From Rodentibacter caecimuris (GTDB taxonomy: Bacteria; Pseudomonadota; Gammaproteobacteria; Enterobacterales; Pasteurellaceae), in NCBI RefSeq assembly GCF_024622045.1, contig NZ_JANKBP010000009.1: DNA of 64,000 nt; one strand, given 5' to 3'. Positions 50,816 through 60,700 of the stretch are shown piece after piece. Within the stretch, counting starts at the first letter, position 1; the number at the start of each line of letters is the position of its first letter. The translations under genes and the position numbers were made by a program. The notes beneath the pieces are model-generated. The model ran no database searches. It saw only the letters and a program-made list of their open reading frames with translations, and was not told the origin of the DNA.

Positions 50816-52973
50816 AAAAATTGCTCTCCAAATTGAAGGTATGACTTGCCAATCTTGTGCCAGCAGAATTGAAAAAGTTCTCAATAAAAAAACTTTTGTG
50901 GAGCAGGCAAATGTGAATTTTGCGGTAGAAGAGGCGCAAGTGGTATTTGATTCGACACAAGCAACCACAGAAGATATTCTTGATATTCTTCATAAAACGG
51001 GGTTTAAAGGGATTTTAAAAAACGACCGACAACCTCTGCTACGGGAGAACAAAAAAACGCCTTGGCGACTTTGGCTATTATTGTTAATTAATATTCCTTT
51101 TTTAGTTGGGATGATTGGAATGTTGATTGGCAATCATCACTTGATGTTACCCCCTATGTGGCAATTTGTGTTGGCAACCATTGTACAATTTGGTCTCGCT
51201 ATTCCGTTTTATCAAGGTGCGATTGGGAGTATCCGTGGTGGGTTAGCAAATATGGATGTACTCGTTAGTAGCGGTACACTAACTATTTATTTGTATTCCT
51301 CTTATATGCTGTTTTATCACACTGCACAAGGGCATGATGCATTGCATCACATCTATTTTGAAGCCGCTGTTATGGTGATTGGCTTTGTTACTCTTGGTAA
51401 GTTTTTGGAAGATCGAACCAAAAAACATAGCTTAAACAGTCTGGATTTATTATTACAACTTACCCCGAAAAAAGTGAATGTTTGGAATGGTGAAACATGG
51501 CAAGCGATTCCGCTTGATCAAGTGAAGGTAGGTGATGTATTACTTGCCAATTATGGGGAGCGTATTGCTGCGGATGGCGTTGTTGAAGTCGGTTCAGGGT
51601 GGTGTGATGAAAGCCATTTAACCGGTGAATCCATGTCTGAAATGAAGCAAGTTCAAAGTACGGTATTGGCCGGCTCAATGGTGACTGAAGGCAGTTTAAC
51701 TTATCGTGCCAATCAACTTGGTTCGCAAACGTTGCTTGGCGATATGATGAAGGCGCTTTCCGAAGCACAGGGCACAAAAGCACCGATCGCCCGTTTTGCA
51801 GATAAAGTTGCTAGTGTTTTTGTCCCTACAGTTCTCATTATTGCGGCGATAACGTTCGGTCTAACTTGGTGGAGTACGGCAGATATTGGTATGGCAATTA
51901 TTCATTCGGTCGCGGTGTTAGTGATCGCCTGTCCTTGTGCCTTGGGGCTTGCCACGCCGGCCGCTATTATGGCGGGAATAGGAAAAGCAGTGAATACCGG
52001 TGTTTGGTTTAAAGACGCTGCAGCCATGGAAGAAACTGCCTATGTAGATACTGTTGTGTTAGATAAAACAGGCACATTAACGACTGGTAAACTGACAGTC
52101 GCGACAGTGTGGCAACCTGAAAGTGCGGTTATTTCCGAAAAAGATTTGTATCGTGTAGCTGCTGCGGTAGAACAACACGCTACGCATCCTATATCAAGAG
52201 CAATAGTGCGTTCAGCATTAGAAAAAATATCGACAATACCGACCGCACTTTCTGTAAAAACGGAAGTTGGTGAGGGCGTTTCAGCGGAGGTTGGGGGGAT
52301 TGGTTTTATTAAAGTGGGTACACCGGAGTTTTGTGGCTTTTATTTACCGAGTCAACTTGATGGTATATGGGATATTGCAAGTATTGTGGCAGTTTCTATT
52401 AATGACGAAATCGCCGGTGCGTTTGCCTTAACCGATACATTACGCGAGGATAGTAAACAGGCAATTGAAAGATTACAGAAAAATAATATTGATGTGATTA
52501 TTATGAGCGGTGATCGCCAACCTGTTGTGGATTATGTCGCACAACAGCTTAATATTGCGACCGCATTCGGTAAACTCAGCCCGCGTGATAAAGCAGCAAA
52601 AATTCAGACCTTACAACAAGAAGGACATGTTGTTGCCATGGTGGGCGATGGTATTAATGATGCTGCGGCATTAGTAATGGCAAATGTGAGTTTTGCGATG
52701 AAATCAGGTTCTGATTTGGCTGAGCAAGCGGCTTCCGTGACACTAATACGTCAATCGGTAAACCAGCTTGTCGATGGAATTTTTATTGCACAATCAACAT
52801 TAAAAAATATCAAACAAAATCTCTTTTTTGCGTTAGTTTATAATGTTCTTGGGATTCCTCTTGCCGCCTTGGGTTATTTAAACCCGGTCATTGCTGGAGC
52901 CGCGATGGCATTAAGTTCCGTTTCCGTGTTAATGAATGCATTAAGATTAAAACGATTGAAAATTGAACAATAA
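50799..52973 (+). CDS. copA: Copper-exporting P-type ATPase
   Basis: A P1B-type ATPase (724 residues) that pumps Cu(I) out of the cytosol. Order: one HMA domain (GMTCQSCASRIEKVL), helices, TGES-containing A-domain (SHLTGESMSEM), the copper channel motif CPCALGLATP (near 393), the phosphorylation site DKTGTLTTG, the HP of the N-domain, and MVGDGINDAAALVMA. It begins with TTG at 50799, overlapping copZ by 17 bases, with AGAGGAGG upstream. No earlier start is possible in frame. Confidence 0.95.
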   Translation: MTQQSKKIALQIEGMTCQSCASRIEKVLNKKTFVEQANVNFAVEEAQVVFDSTQATTEDILDILHKTGFKGILKNDRQPLLRENKKTPWRLWLLLLINIPFLVGMIGMLIGNHHLMLPPMWQFVLATIVQFGLAIPFYQGAIGSIRGGLANMDVLVSSGTLTIYLYSSYMLFYHTAQGHDALHHIYFEAAVMVIGFVTLGKFLEDRTKKHSLNSLDLLLQLTPKKVNVWNGETWQAIPLDQVKVGDVLLANYGERIAADGVVEVGSGWCDESHLTGESMSEMKQVQSTVLAGSMVTEGSLTYRANQLGSQTLLGDMMKALSEAQGTKAPIARFADKVASVFVPTVLIIAAITFGLTWWSTADIGMAIIHSVAVLVIACPCALGLATPAAIMAGIGKAVNTGVWFKDAAAMEETAYVDTVVLDKTGTLTTGKLTVATVWQPESAVISEKDLYRVAAAVEQHATHPISRAIVRSALEKISTIPTALSVKTEVGEGVSAEVGGIGFIKVGTPEFCGFYLPSQLDGIWDIASIVAVSINDEIAGAFALTDTLREDSKQAIERLQKNNIDVIIMSGDRQPVVDYVAQQLNIATAFGKLSPRDKAAKIQTLQQEGHVVAMVGDGINDAAALVMANVSFAMKSGSDLAEQAASVTLIRQSVNQLVDGIFIAQSTLKNIKQNLFFALVYNVLGIPLAALGYLNPVIAGAAMALSSVSVLMNALRLKRLKIEQ

Positions 52974-53004
52974 AATAAAGCGGAATTATCCGCTTTATTT
53001 TTTA
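52973..53004. terminator. Bidirectional terminator between copA and cpxA
   Basis: AAATAAAGCGGA and TCCGCTTTATTT form a 12-bp stem over ATTA with T/A runs on both sides. Confidence 0.88.
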
Positions 53005-53007
53005 CTA

Positions 53008-54402
53008 CTACTTATTCAACCAAAGCGGTAGCTCAATCGTAACGGCAAGTCCCCCAAGCTCACTTTTTTCAGCCCATACCTTACCTTGATGTTCTTTAAT
53101 AATATTTAAAACAATAGTTAAGCCTAATCCTGTACCGCCTGTTGAGCGGGTACGAGCTTCATCAACTCGATAAAATGGTTGGAATATTTTTTCAAATTCG
53201 TCAGGGGATACCCCAAAGCCATTATCATCAATTCTGATCTTTAGGGTTTCTTCTTGAACAAAAATATTGAGTTTGATCTTACTCTTGGTATATTTCAGAG
53301 CATTTCTAACAATATTTTCTACCGCACTTTGCAATAACTCCGGATCTCCGTTCAAAAATGGTTCGGAATCTGATAATTGAAAGCATTGTTCAAATTCAAT
53401 ATGGCCTTGTTTGGCTTCAAACATTGCATCTTGTACGACATCACGCCAAATTTTTTCAGCCGGAAAGATAGCGCTTTTTGTTTGTGTATTCATTTGTTGC
53501 CGAGAGAGAAGTAGTAGCTCATTAATCATTTTATCCATACGCGTAATTTCTTTCTCAATTCGTTGAACGGCACTATTACTACCTGTTTTATGACGGACAA
53601 GTGCTACAGCAAGTTGGAGACGGGTCAATGGCGTTTTCATTTCATGAGAAATGGAAGATAACAAATTTTGTTGATTTGAGACTAAACTATTAATCGCTGT
53701 TGCCATTCGGTTAAAACTTTGACCTACCTGGCGCAATTCCCACGGTCCGTCTTTACTTAATTGAGGATCAATTTTAAAATTTCCTAATGCTACATTGTTC
53801 GCTGCTTTTTGTAGGCGATAAATGGGTTTTACAATGGTATAGGTAAACCACCATAGTAATGGTGTGGTAGTCAATAAAGTTAATATTAATAATACTAATG
53901 GGTTGTCGATCATGTAACGAAGTATTTCTTGAGAAGGACTGGCATGAGAAATAAAGAAAAGTGAAAAGGGCTCATCAAAGCTGTCTACATACACTTGAAA
54001 AGGACCTGCAATCTGAATATTTACAAAGGCTTTTCTCATAGGGTGAGAGAAATTATTTGCCGTTTCGGCAAAGCGTTCTATAAAGATTTTTTCTTCACTA
54101 AATGCGCCCAAAAATTCTTTGCGCTGAGGGTTGTAAATAACCGGGCGGGTTTCACTGAATCGATCAATAGGAAGTAAGGGAACTTCAGAAAGAAGTGACT
54201 TAATTTTGTGATTACGAATAGATTCTACTAATTTTTTTTGATAACTGGCAATTTCAGGCTCCTGAAGCGTTGAGTAAAAGCGATTATCTAAATAGGGTAA
54301 GAGAAATAACGATACCATCATAGCAAAAAATGCGAGCCAAAAAGCTATAAAGGTACGGATAGTTAAATAATTTAAACTAAACTTTTTTTTTCGATTCGGC
54401 AT
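53008..54402 (-). CDS. cpxA: Envelope-stress sensor histidine kinase CpxA
   Basis: The 464-residue protein has two membrane helices (about 13-35 and 165-190) flanking a periplasmic sensor, a HAMP region (VKPIYRLQKAANNVALGNF), the H-box SSISHEMKTPLTRLQ with the phospho-His, and an ATPase domain (NIVRNALKY, DNGFGVSP, GTGLGLTIV). It lies six bases after cpxR. No cpxP gene is adjacent. Confidence 0.93.
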   Translation of the reverse strand: MPNRKKKFSLNYLTIRTFIAFWLAFFAMMVSLFLLPYLDNRFYSTLQEPEIASYQKKLVESIRNHKIKSLLSEVPLLPIDRFSETRPVIYNPQRKEFLGAFSEEKIFIERFAETANNFSHPMRKAFVNIQIAGPFQVYVDSFDEPFSLFFISHASPSQEILRYMIDNPLVLLILTLLTTTPLLWWFTYTIVKPIYRLQKAANNVALGNFKIDPQLSKDGPWELRQVGQSFNRMATAINSLVSNQQNLLSSISHEMKTPLTRLQLAVALVRHKTGSNSAVQRIEKEITRMDKMINELLLLSRQQMNTQTKSAIFPAEKIWRDVVQDAMFEAKQGHIEFEQCFQLSDSEPFLNGDPELLQSAVENIVRNALKYTKSKIKLNIFVQEETLKIRIDDNGFGVSPDEFEKIFQPFYRVDEARTRSTGGTGLGLTIVLNIIKEHQGKVWAEKSELGGLAVTIELPLWLNK

Positions 54403-54407
54403 AGAGA

Positions 54408-55112
54408 CTATTTACTAATTAAAAGATAACCACGTCCACGTAAAGTTCTGAACCATGGCAATCCGTCTTCTCTAGAGGGCAATTTTTTACGTAGGTTTGA
54501 CATATGCATATCAATCGAACGATCAAACGGTGCAAGAGGTTTCCCCAATACACTCATACTTAATTCCTCGCGAGTGATGGGCTTACCTTGAGAACGAATC
54601 AGCGCTTCAAGTAATGCAAATTCTGAGGCTGTAAGGAAAAGATCTTGTGTTTTATAGAATACTTGTTGATGACCTGAATGGAGTTTTAGCTCGCGGAAAT
54701 AAGTCCAACCGCTTTCTTCCGGTTTGCTTTTTACATCTTCTAAATCTTCGGATCTTGTACTTCTACGTAAAATTGCTTTAATGCGGGCAATCAGTTCACG
54801 ATCATTAAACGGTTTTGGTAAATAGTCGTCTGCACCCAGTTCTAATCCTAATACACGATCAATTTCTTCGCCTCGGGCGGTTAACATCATCACGGGAACA
54901 TTAGACTGTTGGCGGATACGTTTAAGCGTTTCGATACCGTTTAATACCGGCATCATGACATCTAACAAGATCAGTGAATAATCCTGGTTGAGCTTATCCA
55001 ATGCCTCTTGCCCGTTATTAGCAACATCAATATCAAAACCCGATAGAGAGAGAACTTCCGCAAGCAAGTCAGTTAATTCGGTATCATCATCAACTAATAA
55101 AATCTTTGACAT
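54408..55112 (-). CDS. cpxR: Envelope-stress response regulator CpxR
   Basis: The 234-residue OmpR-type regulator has ILLVDDDTELTDLLAEVLS, the phospho-acceptor Asp in LILLDVMMPVLNG (near 51), and the C-terminal winged helix with APFDRSIDMHMSNLRKKL, typical of CpxR. First gene of cpxRA, downstream of bamE. Confidence 0.94.
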   Translation of the reverse strand: MSKILLVDDDTELTDLLAEVLSLSGFDIDVANNGQEALDKLNQDYSLILLDVMMPVLNGIETLKRIRQQSNVPVMMLTARGEEIDRVLGLELGADDYLPKPFNDRELIARIKAILRRSTRSEDLEDVKSKPEESGWTYFRELKLHSGHQQVFYKTQDLFLTASEFALLEALIRSQGKPITREELSMSVLGKPLAPFDRSIDMHMSNLRKKLPSREDGLPWFRTLRGRGYLLISK

Positions 55113-55159
55113 TATTAAACCTTTTTGTATGACTTATTGTTTAGTAAAACAAAAGGAAA

Positions 55160-55573
55160 TTACCAGAATCTCCACCAAGATTTTTTGTTGGTGTCAGCAT
55201 TACGCTCAATAATCGTGTTGTTTTCATTTTGTGAGGTCACTTCAGGTAATGGTTTATCCAGATTTGTTTCCGTCACAACACCACGTTGGTCAAATTTTAC
55301 GGTAAAAGTATGTTGTTCCGGGGCTTGGTAGGCGCGTTGTTGTAAAAACACATAATACCAAGTTAAGTTGCTATAAGGATCAATTAAGACAGGCGTTCCG
55401 AGTAAATATTGTACTTGTTGAACTGTCATACCCTGTTTAACTTGTGCTACGCTTGCTGCTTCTAAATAGTTGCCTTGTGGCACATCAATACGATAAACGA
55501 CTTTTTCAACGGTCGAACAAGCAGAAAGGCTAAGAGCCAATACTGTTGCACCAAAAAGAGTTTTGAATTGCAT
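55160..55573 (-). CDS. bamE: Outer-membrane assembly lipoprotein BamE
   Basis: A 137-residue lipoprotein of the BAM complex. The lipobox is LALSLSACSTVEK (Cys19), and the core has VKQGMTVQQVQYLLGTPVLIDPY and TWYYVF, the SmpA/OmlA domain. The polar C-terminal tail is longer than in E. coli. It sits between yejK and cpxR. Confidence 0.93.
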   Translation of the reverse strand: MQFKTLFGATVLALSLSACSTVEKVVYRIDVPQGNYLEAASVAQVKQGMTVQQVQYLLGTPVLIDPYSNLTWYYVFLQQRAYQAPEQHTFTVKFDQRGVVTETNLDKPLPEVTSQNENNTIIERNADTNKKSWWRFW

Positions 55574-55635
55574 TTTCTTTACCTATTATTCACAATTTTT
55601 TTCAAATAATACCCAAAGTTAATTCTCTTGCCAAA

Positions 55636-56652
55636 CTAATTCTTTGATTTTAGGGCTTTTTGTAACTGATCTCTCAAGTTTGGCGGCAACCCTTTAATAA
55701 CAAGTTCATCGTTCATTGAATCCCAATGAATTCGCGTATTGAGCAAATCCGCATCAAAACTTAATGTAATTCCCTTACCCGAACCGGAGAATTTTGTCAG
55801 GGATTTTAATGTGGAACGCACCGGCGGAATACTTTCCTCTAAACCATAATCCTGATTTTCTACAAAGGAAACAAAAGGGTGCTCGCTTAGAGTCGGCAGG
55901 GTGGCGGAAAGTTCCGCTAATTCAATTTCTTCGCCGGTGGCAAGTTGCCCTTTACAATAGTCAAAAACTTGTTTTTTTACCGCTTGGGTTTGTTCTTTAT
56001 TGAGCTCACCCTGTTCACAATAATCACTGACAGCCTGCAATAAGCATTGATTTTGCAGCTGTGGGTTCAATCCTTCTTCTGCGCCTAAGAAATCCATAAA
56101 AAAGTCACTGATTTTTCTCCCAACCCGTCCTTTAATAAAAGTTAAATAACGATTGGAATTAGCATTAATTTGTAAATCGGTTAGGTTCACCCTAGCGGCA
56201 ATATCAAATTGTGTAATATCAAGATATTCTGTGCGTTGAATATCTAAATGTTCGTCCACCAGCATACTGTGTCGGCTGTCGAGCAAGGCGATAAATAGAT
56301 AGTCTGTCGCTAAAAAATTATAGTGGCATAGAATGAGTGTGCCGCTGTCGGCAAAACTGTATTTGTTTAATTCGTTAGCGAGAAGTTTAGTTGCATATTG
56401 ACTAAAGCCCAAAAATTCGATTTCTTGTTCCAACAAACGATTCAAATTCTGTGCAAATACCGAATTTTCTTGGAAGATACCGAAGGCTTTGGCTTTATTT
56501 TGATAAGCTTGGTGTAGTTGCAACATCATTTGCTCTACTTCCGGCGTAATTGGTAGGAGTTTCTCACGAAGAATACTTTCCATTTTAGTATTCTCACCGT
56601 CAATTTGTTTGATAAGTTGATGTAGCACGATTTGATTCACAGTAATGCTCAT
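55636..56652 (-). CDS. yejK: Nucleoid-associated protein YejK (NdpA)
   Basis: A 338-residue DNA-associated protein. From MSITVNQIVLHQLIKQ it matches the NdpA family, including FMDFLGAEEGLNPQLQN and the TRIHWDSMNDELVIKGLP end. The ATG at 56652 has GAGGGAC upstream. Divergent from yejL, as in many gammaproteobacteria. Confidence 0.94.
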   Translation of the reverse strand: MSITVNQIVLHQLIKQIDGENTKMESILREKLLPITPEVEQMMLQLHQAYQNKAKAFGIFQENSVFAQNLNRLLEQEIEFLGFSQYATKLLANELNKYSFADSGTLILCHYNFLATDYLFIALLDSRHSMLVDEHLDIQRTEYLDITQFDIAARVNLTDLQINANSNRYLTFIKGRVGRKISDFFMDFLGAEEGLNPQLQNQCLLQAVSDYCEQGELNKEQTQAVKKQVFDYCKGQLATGEEIELAELSATLPTLSEHPFVSFVENQDYGLEESIPPVRSTLKSLTKFSGSGKGITLSFDADLLNTRIHWDSMNDELVIKGLPPNLRDQLQKALKSKN

Positions 56653-56788
56653 TTTATGTCCCTCTTTCAAAAACGTGGCAAATTATAACCGCACTTTCTC
56701 TGTATTTCTGCAAGAAAAAAGAAATTATTTATGATCTGTAAAATAATCGGGTATCATAGAGCAAACTCTTTCTTTTATTTTTAATAAA

Positions 56789-57007
56789 ATGGCGCAACAT
56801 TCTAAATATTCTGATGCACAGCTGAGCGCAATTGTAAATGATATGATTGCCGTACTAGAAAAACATAAGGCTCCGGTGGATTTATCCCTGATTGCACTTG
56901 GTAATATGACAAGTAATTTACTCATAACCAGTGTGCCTCAAACGCAGCGGGAAGCCTTAGCACAAGTCTTTTCCAATTCTTTAATTAACGCAGTAAAAAA
57001 CCCTTAG
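56789..57007 (+). CDS. yejL: DUF1414 family protein YejL
   Basis: A 72-residue protein (MAQHSKYSDAQLSAIVNDMI) of the YejL family, whose function is unknown. It ends one base before yejM in the conserved yejL-yejM pair. Confidence 0.9.
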   Translation: MAQHSKYSDAQLSAIVNDMIAVLEKHKAPVDLSLIALGNMTSNLLITSVPQTQREALAQVFSNSLINAVKNP

Positions 57008-57008
57008 T

Positions 57009-58757
57009 ATGATTCGATTCAAAAAAGGCATGTTTAGCGGGAAACAGTACCGTGATGAAACCTCACGAAAAATATCGTGGGGGCATTGGTTTGCCTTTTT
57101 TAATATCATTATCGCTATATTAATTGGTGCGCGTTACGCTTTTCTAATTGATTGGCCGGACACTCTTGGCGGAAAACTTTACTTTTTCGTTAGTTTGCTC
57201 GGGCATTTTAGTTTTAGTGTTTTTGCTATTTATTTATTGGTGATATTCCCGTTAAGTTTTATGGTTAAAAATCACCGCACTTTTCGTGGGTTAACGGTAA
57301 TTCTGTCCACTATTGGTACAACGCTGTTGTTATTTGATACGGAAGTATTCCATCGTTTCAATTTACACTTATCTTCCGTTGTGTGGAACTTATTGGTGAA
57401 TCCGGAAAATGGGGAAATATCACGGGATTGGCAAATATTTTTTGCACCTATGCCGGTTATTCTCTTGGTGCAAATGCTGTTTTCCCGTTGGAGTTGGGAA
57501 AAACTTCGCAGTTTGGAACGCCAAAAATGGCTGAAATCGGTGGGAATTTTCTTCACTTCGGCCTTTATCGCGACTCATCTTATTTATGCTTGGGCGGATG
57601 CTTATTTATATCGCCCAATCACAATGCAACGCGCTAATTTCCCACTTTCTTACCCAATGACGGCTCGCTCGTTTTTAGAAAAACACGGGTTATTGGATGG
57701 TGAGCAATATACACAAACATTAGCGAAGGAAGGGCGGCTAGATGCGCTAAAAATTGCTTATCCAAAACATTCTTTGGTTTTCACACCAATGGAACAAAAA
57801 CCGAATATTTTGCTCATTACGGTTTCGGGATTACGTTATGATTCTGTTTCCATTGAAACAATGCCAAAATTAGCGGAGTTTGCCGCTCATTCGACACAAT
57901 TCACCAATCATTACAGTAGCGGTAATACGAAAAGTGCCGGTTTGGTGGGGATATTTTACGGTTTGAACGCGAACTATACGGATAGCATTTTAAGTAATCA
58001 CACCCCATCGGTATTGGTTGAAAAATTACAAACGGAAAAATATCAATTCGGTTTATTTTCAGCAACGAATTTTAAAGAGAGTTTATTCCGCCAAGCGCTA
58101 TTCCGCGGTATGAAACTGTCAAAAGGCAAATTCGGAAACGAAAGTGCGGTCAAAAATTTCAATGAATTTATCACAACAAGAAAAGCGAATAACCCTTGGT
58201 TTGCTTATCTCGATCTTGATTTAAACATTAGCAATATCTCGGAATACGCGCAGCATTTAATGCGTATGGATAAATTGATTGAGCAAGCATTAATGAATGT
58301 TCCATTGGAAAATACAATGGTTATTCTAACCACAGAACATGGTTTAGCTTTCAATGCGTTAAATGAAAAAGAACGGGAGAATTATTTTGGGCGTGATCAA
58401 ATTCAGGTTCCGTTATTGGTCTATTGGAAAGATTTACCAGTGGGGATCGAAAAAGGCTTGACAAGCCATACGGATTTACTGCCTGCGTTGATGAGAAATG
58501 TGTTTAATGTTCAGAATCCTTCCAAGGATTATTCGCAAGGGCATAATTTGTTTGAGCGAAACGGTGACGACTGGGTGCTTGTTTCTAATTATCGTTGGAA
58601 TGTGTTGGTTCAGCCCGATGGCACGCAATATCATATCGATCGCAAAGGAAACTACAAAAAATTTGACCGCACTTATCAAGAGCAGTCTTCCGAACGTCCG
58701 CCTTTAGGTTTGTTCTTGGAAATGTTTAAGCGGGAAAATTCATTTTTTGATAAATAA
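57009..58757 (+). CDS. yejM: Inner-membrane protein YejM / LapC (PbgA)
   Basis: The 582-residue protein has five N-terminal helices (to about residue 190) and a large periplasmic sulfatase-like domain (NILLITVSGLRYDS near 263, TEHGLAF near 441). In E. coli LapC/PbgA senses periplasmic LPS and controls LpxC breakdown through LapB. The hydrolase metal ligands appear incomplete, consistent with a sensor rather than an enzyme. Two uptake sequences lie inside the gene. Confidence 0.93.
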   Translation: MIRFKKGMFSGKQYRDETSRKISWGHWFAFFNIIIAILIGARYAFLIDWPDTLGGKLYFFVSLLGHFSFSVFAIYLLVIFPLSFMVKNHRTFRGLTVILSTIGTTLLLFDTEVFHRFNLHLSSVVWNLLVNPENGEISRDWQIFFAPMPVILLVQMLFSRWSWEKLRSLERQKWLKSVGIFFTSAFIATHLIYAWADAYLYRPITMQRANFPLSYPMTARSFLEKHGLLDGEQYTQTLAKEGRLDALKIAYPKHSLVFTPMEQKPNILLITVSGLRYDSVSIETMPKLAEFAAHSTQFTNHYSSGNTKSAGLVGIFYGLNANYTDSILSNHTPSVLVEKLQTEKYQFGLFSATNFKESLFRQALFRGMKLSKGKFGNESAVKNFNEFITTRKANNPWFAYLDLDLNISNISEYAQHLMRMDKLIEQALMNVPLENTMVILTTEHGLAFNALNEKERENYFGRDQIQVPLLVYWKDLPVGIEKGLTSHTDLLPALMRNVFNVQNPSKDYSQGHNLFERNGDDWVLVSNYRWNVLVQPDGTQYHIDRKGNYKKFDRTYQEQSSERPPLGLFLEMFKRENSFFDK

Positions 58758-58976
58758 ATGATAACAGCATTTTCATTCTGTTTTCTGATAAAAATGAATA
58801 GCTTTTTGGGGTTTAACCCTTTATACTCTCGCCTCAGTTTAAGACTGAAAAGATGTTATTAATGAAAATCCGTGAGTTTTTCATAACATTATTACAATGC
58901 TTCTCGCCACGTTTGTCGTGCCTTTCAATTAATACGCTTCTCGTCTTTTTGTCCTCATCCTTTTTATGGAGTTTGT

Positions 58977-59969
58977 ATGAAAAGCCATGTTCGTAGTTTT
59001 AAAACTTTTATTCGTGATGAAATCATTAAAAAAGGCGGTTGGGTCAATGCGCACGCTCACGCCGATCGTGCCTTTACGATGACACCGGAAAAAATCGGGA
59101 TTTATCATAGCAGTAATTTACAACAAAAGTGGGATTTGGTAGATGAAGTAAAACGTACTTCCAGTGTTGATGATTATTACGCACGCTTTTGTCAATCTAT
59201 TGAATTAATGATTTCTCAGGGGGTAACGGCGTTCGGTACATTTGTTGATATTGATCCGATTTGTGAGGATCGCGCAATTATCGCTGCGCATAAAGCCCGT
59301 GAAGTTTATAAACACGATATTATTCTTAAATTTGCGAATCAAACCTTAAAAGGCGTTATTGAACCGACGGCACGGAAATGGTTTGACATTGGTTCGGAAA
59401 TGGTCGATATGATTGGCGGCTTGCCTTATCGTGATGAATTGGATTATGGGCGTGGACTTGAAGCGATGGATATTTTACTCGATAAAGCCAAATCGCTCGG
59501 TATTATGTGCCATGTTCACGTAGATCAGTTTAATAATCCAAGTGAAAAAGAAACCGAACAACTTTGTGATAAAACTATCGAACATGGAATGGAAGGGCGA
59601 GTTGTGGGGATTCATGGCATTTCAATTGGCTCTCATTCAAAAGAATATCGTTATAAACTTTACGAAAAAATGCGTAAGGCAAAAATGATGATGATTGCCT
59701 GCCCAATGGCATGGATTGATAGTAACCGTAAAGAAGATCTTATGCCGTTTCATAATGCCTTAACCCCCGCAGATGAAATGATCCCGGAAGGTATTACCGT
59801 TGCACTGGGAACGGATAATATTTGTGATTATATGGTGCCACTTTGTGAAGGTGATCTATGGCAAGAATTAAGTCTGCTTGCGGCAGGCTGCCGCTTTCCA
59901 CATCTAGATGCGATGGTTGATATTGCAAGTATGAATGGACGTAAAGTATTGGGATTAGAGCCTATTTGA
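58977..59969 (+). CDS. Cytosine-deaminase-like amidohydrolase family protein
   Basis: The 330-residue TIM-barrel amidohydrolase has the HxH metal ligands in WVNAHAHADRAF (near 25), HVHVDQFNNPSE (near 181), HGISIGSHS (near 216) and the catalytic Asp in ALGTDNICDY (near 283). This motif set fits the cytosine deaminase / N-isopropylammelide group. It is shorter at the N-terminus than full cytosine deaminase (about 420 residues). Substrate unknown. The 219-base upstream spacer contains a short hydrophobic frame (58862-58996) that I do not call as a gene. Confidence 0.78.
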   Translation: MKSHVRSFKTFIRDEIIKKGGWVNAHAHADRAFTMTPEKIGIYHSSNLQQKWDLVDEVKRTSSVDDYYARFCQSIELMISQGVTAFGTFVDIDPICEDRAIIAAHKAREVYKHDIILKFANQTLKGVIEPTARKWFDIGSEMVDMIGGLPYRDELDYGRGLEAMDILLDKAKSLGIMCHVHVDQFNNPSEKETEQLCDKTIEHGMEGRVVGIHGISIGSHSKEYRYKLYEKMRKAKMMMIACPMAWIDSNRKEDLMPFHNALTPADEMIPEGITVALGTDNICDYMVPLCEGDLWQELSLLAAGCRFPHLDAMVDIASMNGRKVLGLEPI

Positions 59970-60070
59970 TTGACTTTTTTAACCGGACGGTCATAAATAA
60001 AAAGTTTATGATCGTTCTTCATCTTGTTAGATAATGTAAAAATAAGAAAAAAGTATTTAGATAAGTAAAT

Positions 60071-60146
60071 TGGTGGGCGATACCGGTCTCGAACCAGTGA
60101 CCCCCTCCTTGTAAGGGAGGTGCTCTCCCAACTGAGCTAATCGCCC
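60071..60146 (-). tRNA. tRNA-Val (anticodon TAC), copy 4 in transcription order
   Basis: The reverse complement begins GGGCGATTAGCTCAG, has the anticodon loop CTTACAA and ends with encoded CCA. Confidence 0.96.
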
Positions 60147-60200
60147 GATAATATTAAGACTTAAGTCTTATATTTCGGTTTATTTAAACACTTGATTAAG

Positions 60201-60276
60201 TGGTGGGCGATACCGGTCTCGAACCAGTGACCCCCTCCTTGTAAGGGAGGTGCTCTCCCAACTGAGCTAATCGCCC
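60201..60276 (-). tRNA. tRNA-Val (anticodon TAC), copy 3
   Basis: Same sequence as the other three tRNA-Val copies, 54 bases away from its neighbour. Confidence 0.96.
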
Positions 60277-60340
60277 ACATAAGACAGCGTTTAAATAACA
60301 GGGAAAGTTTGAGCGGAAAGAATACTTAATCTAAATTAAG

Positions 60341-60416
60341 TGGTGGGCGATACCGGTCTCGAACCAGTGACCCCCTCCTTGTAAGGGAGGTGCTCTCCCA
60401 ACTGAGCTAATCGCCC
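60341..60416 (-). tRNA. tRNA-Val (anticodon TAC), copy 2
   Basis: Identical 76-base gene in the same orientation as its neighbours. Confidence 0.96.
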
Positions 60417-60455
60417 GCTTGGTCAAACTCTACAACACTAAGATACTTTTAAAAG

Positions 60456-60531
60456 TGGTGGGCGATACCGGTCTCGAACCAGTGACCCCCTCCTTGTAAG
60501 GGAGGTGCTCTCCCAACTGAGCTAATCGCCC
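60456..60531 (-). tRNA. tRNA-Val (anticodon TAC), copy 1 (promoter-proximal)
   Basis: Identical 76-base gene. It is the first of the cluster, divergent from gltX. Confidence 0.96.
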
Positions 60532-60700
60532 TTAATGTTGTGGATTGGCATTATAGGGATAATGCATTTTCAGTCAATCATTTTTTATAAAATTTAACTT
60601 AATTGTTGTAAAAATAAACATAAAAATGGCTTTTTTATTTAGAACTGTGTCTAGTCGTAGTAGAATAGCGAGTAATTTTTTATTGAATATAGGTTATAAA

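Noticed and set aside
58862..58996. A 44-codon hydrophobic frame just upstream of the amidohydrolase
   Set aside because: No ribosome-binding site and no recognisable leader-peptide feature. It overlaps the amidohydrolase start, so a regulatory uORF is possible but unsupported.
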